Shown one piece after another: positions 10,023 to 12,586 of a DNA stretch of 12,586 nt. The translations under genes and the position numbers were made by a program. The DNA comes from Microbacteriaceae bacterium. GTDB lineage: Bacteria; Actinomycetota; Actinomycetes; Actinomycetales; Microbacteriaceae. The stretch is taken from NCBI GenBank assembly GCA_012511645.1, contig JAAZFP010000081.1, positions 1 to 12,586 on the forward strand, given 5' to 3'. The notes beneath the pieces are model-generated. The model searched no databases, was not told the DNA's origin, and worked only from the letters and a program-made list of their open reading frames with translations. Positions within the stretch are counted from its first letter, which is position 1. The number at the start of each line of letters is the position of its first letter.

Positions 10023-10946
10023 ATGAACTACACAGGCGATGCACCGCGCCGAGCGATGCCAGAAGTTGATCGGCAGGCTGCAAGCCGTGCCGCCGTTGCC
10101 GCGCGACAGGCTCGTGCAGTAGTAAAACAGCGGCTGCGCAGCGGCGAACTCTCGCCAATCAGGGCAATGAGCAATGCGCAGCAGGCGGGCACACCCGAGG
10201 CATCACTGCGGGTCACGGAGTTCTTGCAAACATTCCCCGCGATTGGCGAAACCAAGACAGTGCGGCTGCTCGACGAGCTAGGCATTTCGCCACGCAAGCG
10301 TTTGGGTGGGCTCGGAGTGCTGCAACGTGAGCGACTCGAGCAGTTTGTGCGTGACCGGGTCGGCGCGACAGGGGCTGGACAGACGCCAGCCTTGACCGTG
10401 TTAGCCGGTCCAACCGCTGTTGGCAAGGGCACGGTTGCTGCCTATGTGCGAGAACACTTTCCAGCGATCTCACATTCGATTTCCGTGACCACCAGACCAC
10501 CGCGGCCCGGCGAGATTGACGGTGTGCACTACTACTTCACCGATGACGAGGGTTTCGATCGCCTGCTCGCGGCCGATGAGCTTCTTGAATGGGCAACCGT
10601 GCACAACACGCACCGATACGGCACTCCGCGTGGGCCCGTGCGTGACGCGGCTCAGCGAGGTGAGCACATGCTGCTCGAGATTGACTTGCAGGGTGCGCGT
10701 CAGGTCAGGGCGAGCATGCCGGATGCGCGTCTCGTGTTTCTTGCGCCACCGAGTTGGGAAGAACTCGTGCGCCGCCTCATCGGGCGCGGGACTGAGACCG
10801 AGGATGAGCGAGCACGCAGGCTCGACACCGCAAAAGTTGAGCTCGCGGCAGCCGACGAGTTTGATGAGGTAATCATCAACGATGAGATTCCTCTTGCCGC
10901 TGCGCGGCTCGTTGAACTGATTTTGGCTCCCAAAGGTGTAGCGTAA
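10023..10946 (+). CDS. gmk: Guanylate kinase with N-terminal actinobacterial IHF (mIHF) domain
   Basis: The 307-residue ORF is about 100 residues longer than a stand-alone guanylate kinase. Residues about 13-112 match mIHF, the actinobacterial nucleoid protein: an N-terminal helix (VDRQAASRAAVAARQARAVV) and a helix-two-turn-helix region (FPAIGETKTVRLLDELGI, then RKRLGGLGVLQRERL). Residues about 122-305 are guanylate kinase (GMP + ATP to GDP + ADP): P-loop GPTAVGKGT (129-137), SVTTRPPRPGE (154-164), HRYGTPRG (197-204), LLEIDLQGARQV (217-228). In mycobacteria the two are adjacent genes (mihF, gmk). The frame is unbroken, and no internal start with a good ribosome binding site precedes the kinase; an in-frame GTG at 10347 lacks one. 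The ATG at 10023 has purines directly against it (AGAGAGG), too close for normal use, which suggests a leaderless start. The ATG at 10056 (Met12) is an alternative. Confidence 0.94.
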   Translation: MNYTGDAPRRAMPEVDRQAASRAAVAARQARAVVKQRLRSGELSPIRAMSNAQQAGTPEASLRVTEFLQTFPAIGETKTVRLLDELGISPRKRLGGLGVLQRERLEQFVRDRVGATGAGQTPALTVLAGPTAVGKGTVAAYVREHFPAISHSISVTTRPPRPGEIDGVHYYFTDDEGFDRLLAADELLEWATVHNTHRYGTPRGPVRDAAQRGEHMLLEIDLQGARQVRASMPDARLVFLAPPSWEELVRRLIGRGTETEDERARRLDTAKVELAAADEFDEVIINDEIPLAAARLVELILAPKGVA

Positions 10947-10950
10947 GGGC

Positions 10951-11916
10951 GTGACTCCAATTGCAGTGCTCGACGTCACGGCGCGATTGGCTGCCGATTC
11001 GACGCTGACTGCGCTCGATCCGAAGCAGTTTTGGGGCATCCCGCTCGCGCTCATCGGCGCGGCGCTCATGTCTTTTGGGGCGCAGTATCAGTCGCGCGGG
11101 CTCAATAAGGTAGAGCGCATCACGGGCCAATCAGCAGGCAGTGGTCTCTCATTTCGCCAGGTGCTCGGACTGCTGCGCCGACCCTCCTGGGTGGTCGGCA
11201 CGACATTGCTCGGTCTTGCGATCGCGTTTCAGATTGGTGCGCTCGCGCTATCGCCGCTCATCGTGGTGCAGCCCCTGGGTGTCGTCGCAATGGTTATTAC
11301 CGCGGTGTTGAACTCGCGAATGTCGGGGCTCAGGCTGCCGAAGCGCGCAGTGGTGTTTCTCTCTATGTGCGTGGGCGGCATCGTCACCTTCGTGGTTGTG
11401 GCAGCATTCACCGCCGCTGATCGCCCCATTACCGATCAAAAACTCATCACCATTCTCGTGATCTTTGCGGTCGTGCTCGCGATCGCCATTGTGGGGTTCT
11501 TGCTTGTTCGCCACCGTGCCGTCGCGCTGTTCTACATCGTGGGCTCTGGTGTGCTCTACGGGTTCGTCGCAACCTTCGCAAAAACGATCATCAGCCGCGT
11601 GCAGCAGAACGACTTCGAGTGGCTCACCGTGGTGTGCATCGTTGCGCTCTTGGCCGGTGGTCTGCTTGGCATGATGTTTGTGCAGAACGCCTATTCATCC
11701 GGCCCGCCAGACCTGGTTATCGCGGGGCTCACCGTCATCGACCCGCTCGTCGCGATTCTGATCGGCATCGTGGTGCTGCAGGAGGCCGCAAACGCGCCGG
11801 GGTGGGCTGCTCTCGTCTTCATTGTGACCGGTATCATTGCGCTCATTGGGGTGGTCGGGCTCGCAAAGTCACACCCGCAGACCGGTCGCAACGTGCTGAC
11901 CGAATCGCAGGCGTGA
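10951..11916 (+). CDS. DMT-superfamily (EamA/NIPA-like) transporter, substrate unknown
   Basis: This 321-residue integral membrane protein has about nine hydrophobic helices, roughly 27-46, 79-99, 101-121, 132-153, 166-186, 190-212, 223-245, 256-276 and 284-304. GIPLALIGAALMSFGAQYQSRG at the first helix, the second-helix pair ending in SPLIVVQPLGVVAMVITAVLNSR, and the C-terminal VIDPLVAILIGIVVLQE segment resemble actinobacterial DMT-family transporters and the NIPA group. No substrate can be named. The gene begins 4 bases after the gmk stop. GTG at 10951 is the first possible start after an in-frame stop (TAG at 10939). Its purines (AAGGG) are only one base away, while TAGCGT at 10939-10944 could be a -10 for a leaderless start. 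It faces a tRNA gene on the other strand. Confidence 0.85.
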   Translation: MTPIAVLDVTARLAADSTLTALDPKQFWGIPLALIGAALMSFGAQYQSRGLNKVERITGQSAGSGLSFRQVLGLLRRPSWVVGTTLLGLAIAFQIGALALSPLIVVQPLGVVAMVITAVLNSRMSGLRLPKRAVVFLSMCVGGIVTFVVVAAFTAADRPITDQKLITILVIFAVVLAIAIVGFLLVRHRAVALFYIVGSGVLYGFVATFAKTIISRVQQNDFEWLTVVCIVALLAGGLLGMMFVQNAYSSGPPDLVIAGLTVIDPLVAILIGIVVLQEAANAPGWAALVFIVTGIIALIGVVGLAKSHPQTGRNVLTESQA

Positions 11917-11935
11917 CTGGCGGTTCGTCACAGAG

Positions 11936-12009
11936 TAGGGCGTGCGGGGCTTGAACCCGCGACCGACGGATTATGAGTCCGTTGCTCTAACCGGCTGAGC
12001 TAACGCCCC
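11936..12009 (-). tRNA. tRNA-Met (anticodon CAT), elongator type
   Basis: On the minus strand the full cloverleaf folds. The acceptor GGGGCGT pairs with ACGCCCT, closing with a G-U pair. The D-arm is GCTC/GAGC, the anticodon stem ACGGA/TCCGT with loop CTCATAA (anticodon CAT), the variable loop CGGTC, and the T-arm GCGGG/CCCGC with loop TTCAAGC. The length is 74 including the discriminator A, and CCA is not encoded. It lacks the C1-A72 mismatch and the three G-C anticodon pairs of an initiator. The CGGACTCATAATCCG arm and the G1-U72 pair resemble actinobacterial elongator tRNA-Met as I recall it. A lysidine-modified tRNA-Ile (CAT) is the main alternative. Confidence 0.93.
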
Positions 12010-12023
12010 CTGGCAACCTTTCA

Positions 12024-12029
12024 AGCTTA
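12024..12029 (-). promoter_or_regulatory. Possible -10 element for tRNA-Met
   Basis: Read on the minus strand this is TAAGCT (TANNNT), in the 23-base gap between the amidotransferase stop and the tRNA. Transcription would start near 12017, giving an 8-base leader before the mature tRNA 5' end. No clear -35 is seen, so co-transcription with the upstream amidotransferase gene is the alternative. Confidence 0.28.
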
Positions 12030-12032
12030 TCG

Positions 12033-12586
12033 CTATCTCAGGTACAGTTCGGTAAATCGGGCAAGCACCATTTGTGAGGCCCGAACGTCAGCGCGCATGA
12101 TGTGATCGATGATGCCTTCGAGTTCCTCGGGCTCGTAATAGCCGTGACCGGCGTAGGCGCGAACCCGAGACGCAAAGGTTTGAGTGTCGAGTTCGGGGTG
12201 GAACTGTGTGGCATACACGTTCTTGCCGACCCGAAACGCCTGCACTGGGCATCCCGGTGAGCTTGCCAACACCGTGAAGTGATCAGGGGCCTCACGGATC
12301 GCCTCTTTGTGCCCAACAAATGCGTCAAATGTGCTTGGCAACTCGTGAAACAGTGGATCGCTTGCTCCAGCTTCGCTCAGCGTGACCTGCACCGACTGCA
12401 CCTTTTCTCCAAAAGTGCGGTCGACGACGGCGCCCTGATGAGTGCCAATCGTACCGATGCCATAGCAAATGCCGAGAAATGGAAAGTCTCGTTCTACAAC
12501 CTCATCGAGCAGGGTGGCGAGTTCGCGTTCAACGCGCAGCTCCGCCTCTGACTTGAGCTCATCAGGTTCGCTCACGGTGTAGGGGC
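12033..12586 (-). CDS. Class I glutamine amidotransferase, GMP synthase amidotransferase-like (5' end beyond window)
   Basis: This partial cytoplasmic protein is read leftward and ends at TAG (12033-12035). Visible are the nucleophile motif FLGICYGIG (Cys nucleophile), GHKEAI in the middle, and the catalytic His-Glu in QFHPELD. This is the layout of class I amidotransferases that release ammonia from glutamine. The stand-alone form resembles the actinobacterial proteins labelled GMP synthase or glutamine amidotransferase, which lack the ATP pyrophosphatase half of GuaA, so a role in GMP synthesis is not assured. A GTG at 12573-12575 could be read as a start, but the frame stays open to the window edge (Pro-Tyr-Thr before it). 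A GTG start there would remove the first beta-alpha part and the oxyanion GG-P loop of the fold, so the true start lies outside the window. It lies 23 bases upstream of tRNA-Met on the same strand. Confidence 0.9.
   Translation of the reverse strand, partial: PYTVSEPDELKSEAELRVERELATLLDEVVERDFPFLGICYGIGTIGTHQGAVVDRTFGEKVQSVQVTLSEAGASDPLFHELPSTFDAFVGHKEAIREAPDHFTVLASSPGCPVQAFRVGKNVYATQFHPELDTQTFASRVRAYAGHGYYEPEELEGIIDHIMRADVRASQMVLARFTELYLR

Noticed and set aside
11917..12032. tRNA-linked integration site (att duplication or integrase)
   Set aside because: No repeat of the tRNA 3' end, no integrase and no shift in composition is seen around the tRNA.
12573..12575. GTG as the true start of the glutamine amidotransferase
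   Set aside because: The reading frame is open to the window edge, and starting here would remove the first part of the amidotransferase fold. The gene is treated as truncated by the window.

Overview
The window looks like part of the chromosome of a high-GC Gram-positive bacterium (Actinobacteria), most likely a Microbacteriaceae relative. The evidence is gene order (efp-nusB-pyrR-pyrB-pyrC-membrane protein-carA-carB-pyrF-gmk), an actinobacterial-type integration host factor (mIHF) domain, the GICFGNQ form of the CarA active site, the long (type 2) PyrF, strong C/G preference at third codon positions, and several GTG starts. The genus cannot be settled from this sequence alone.

Layout. Bases 27-1021 hold efp and nusB, 8 bases apart. 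After a 63-base leader comes the de novo pyrimidine cluster at 1085-9896: pyrR, pyrB, pyrC, a small one-helix membrane protein, carA, carB and pyrF. The first five genes (pyrR to carA) each overlap the next by exactly 4 bases. carA/carB and carB/pyrF are separated by 3 and 8 bases. Then come 126 non-coding bases, an in-frame fusion of an mIHF domain to guanylate kinase (10023-10946), and a predicted nine-helix DMT-type transporter (10951-11916). The minus strand carries an elongator tRNA-Met (CAT) and, running off the right edge, a class I glutamine amidotransferase related to the GMP synthase amidotransferase domain.

How it works together. CarAB makes carbamoyl phosphate, PyrB and PyrC take it to dihydroorotate, and PyrF makes UMP. 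PyrD and PyrE are not encoded here. PyrR, encoded first, should sense UMP/UTP. The pyrR leader contains a strong match to the PyrR RNA-binding loop, placed so that its lower stem covers the start of the pyrR ribosome binding site, and no attenuator is visible. This points to translational repression of the first cistron, spread to later genes by the 4-base overlaps. Guanylate kinase adds the GMP to GDP step beside UMP synthesis.

Most of the window is ordinary conserved housekeeping sequence. No mobile element, CRISPR array, phage, defence island or new multi-gene system was found. The points most worth a second look are the PyrR hairpin, the mIHF-Gmk fusion, the unexplained membrane protein inside the pyr operon, and the apparently leaderless starts of gmk and the transporter gene.
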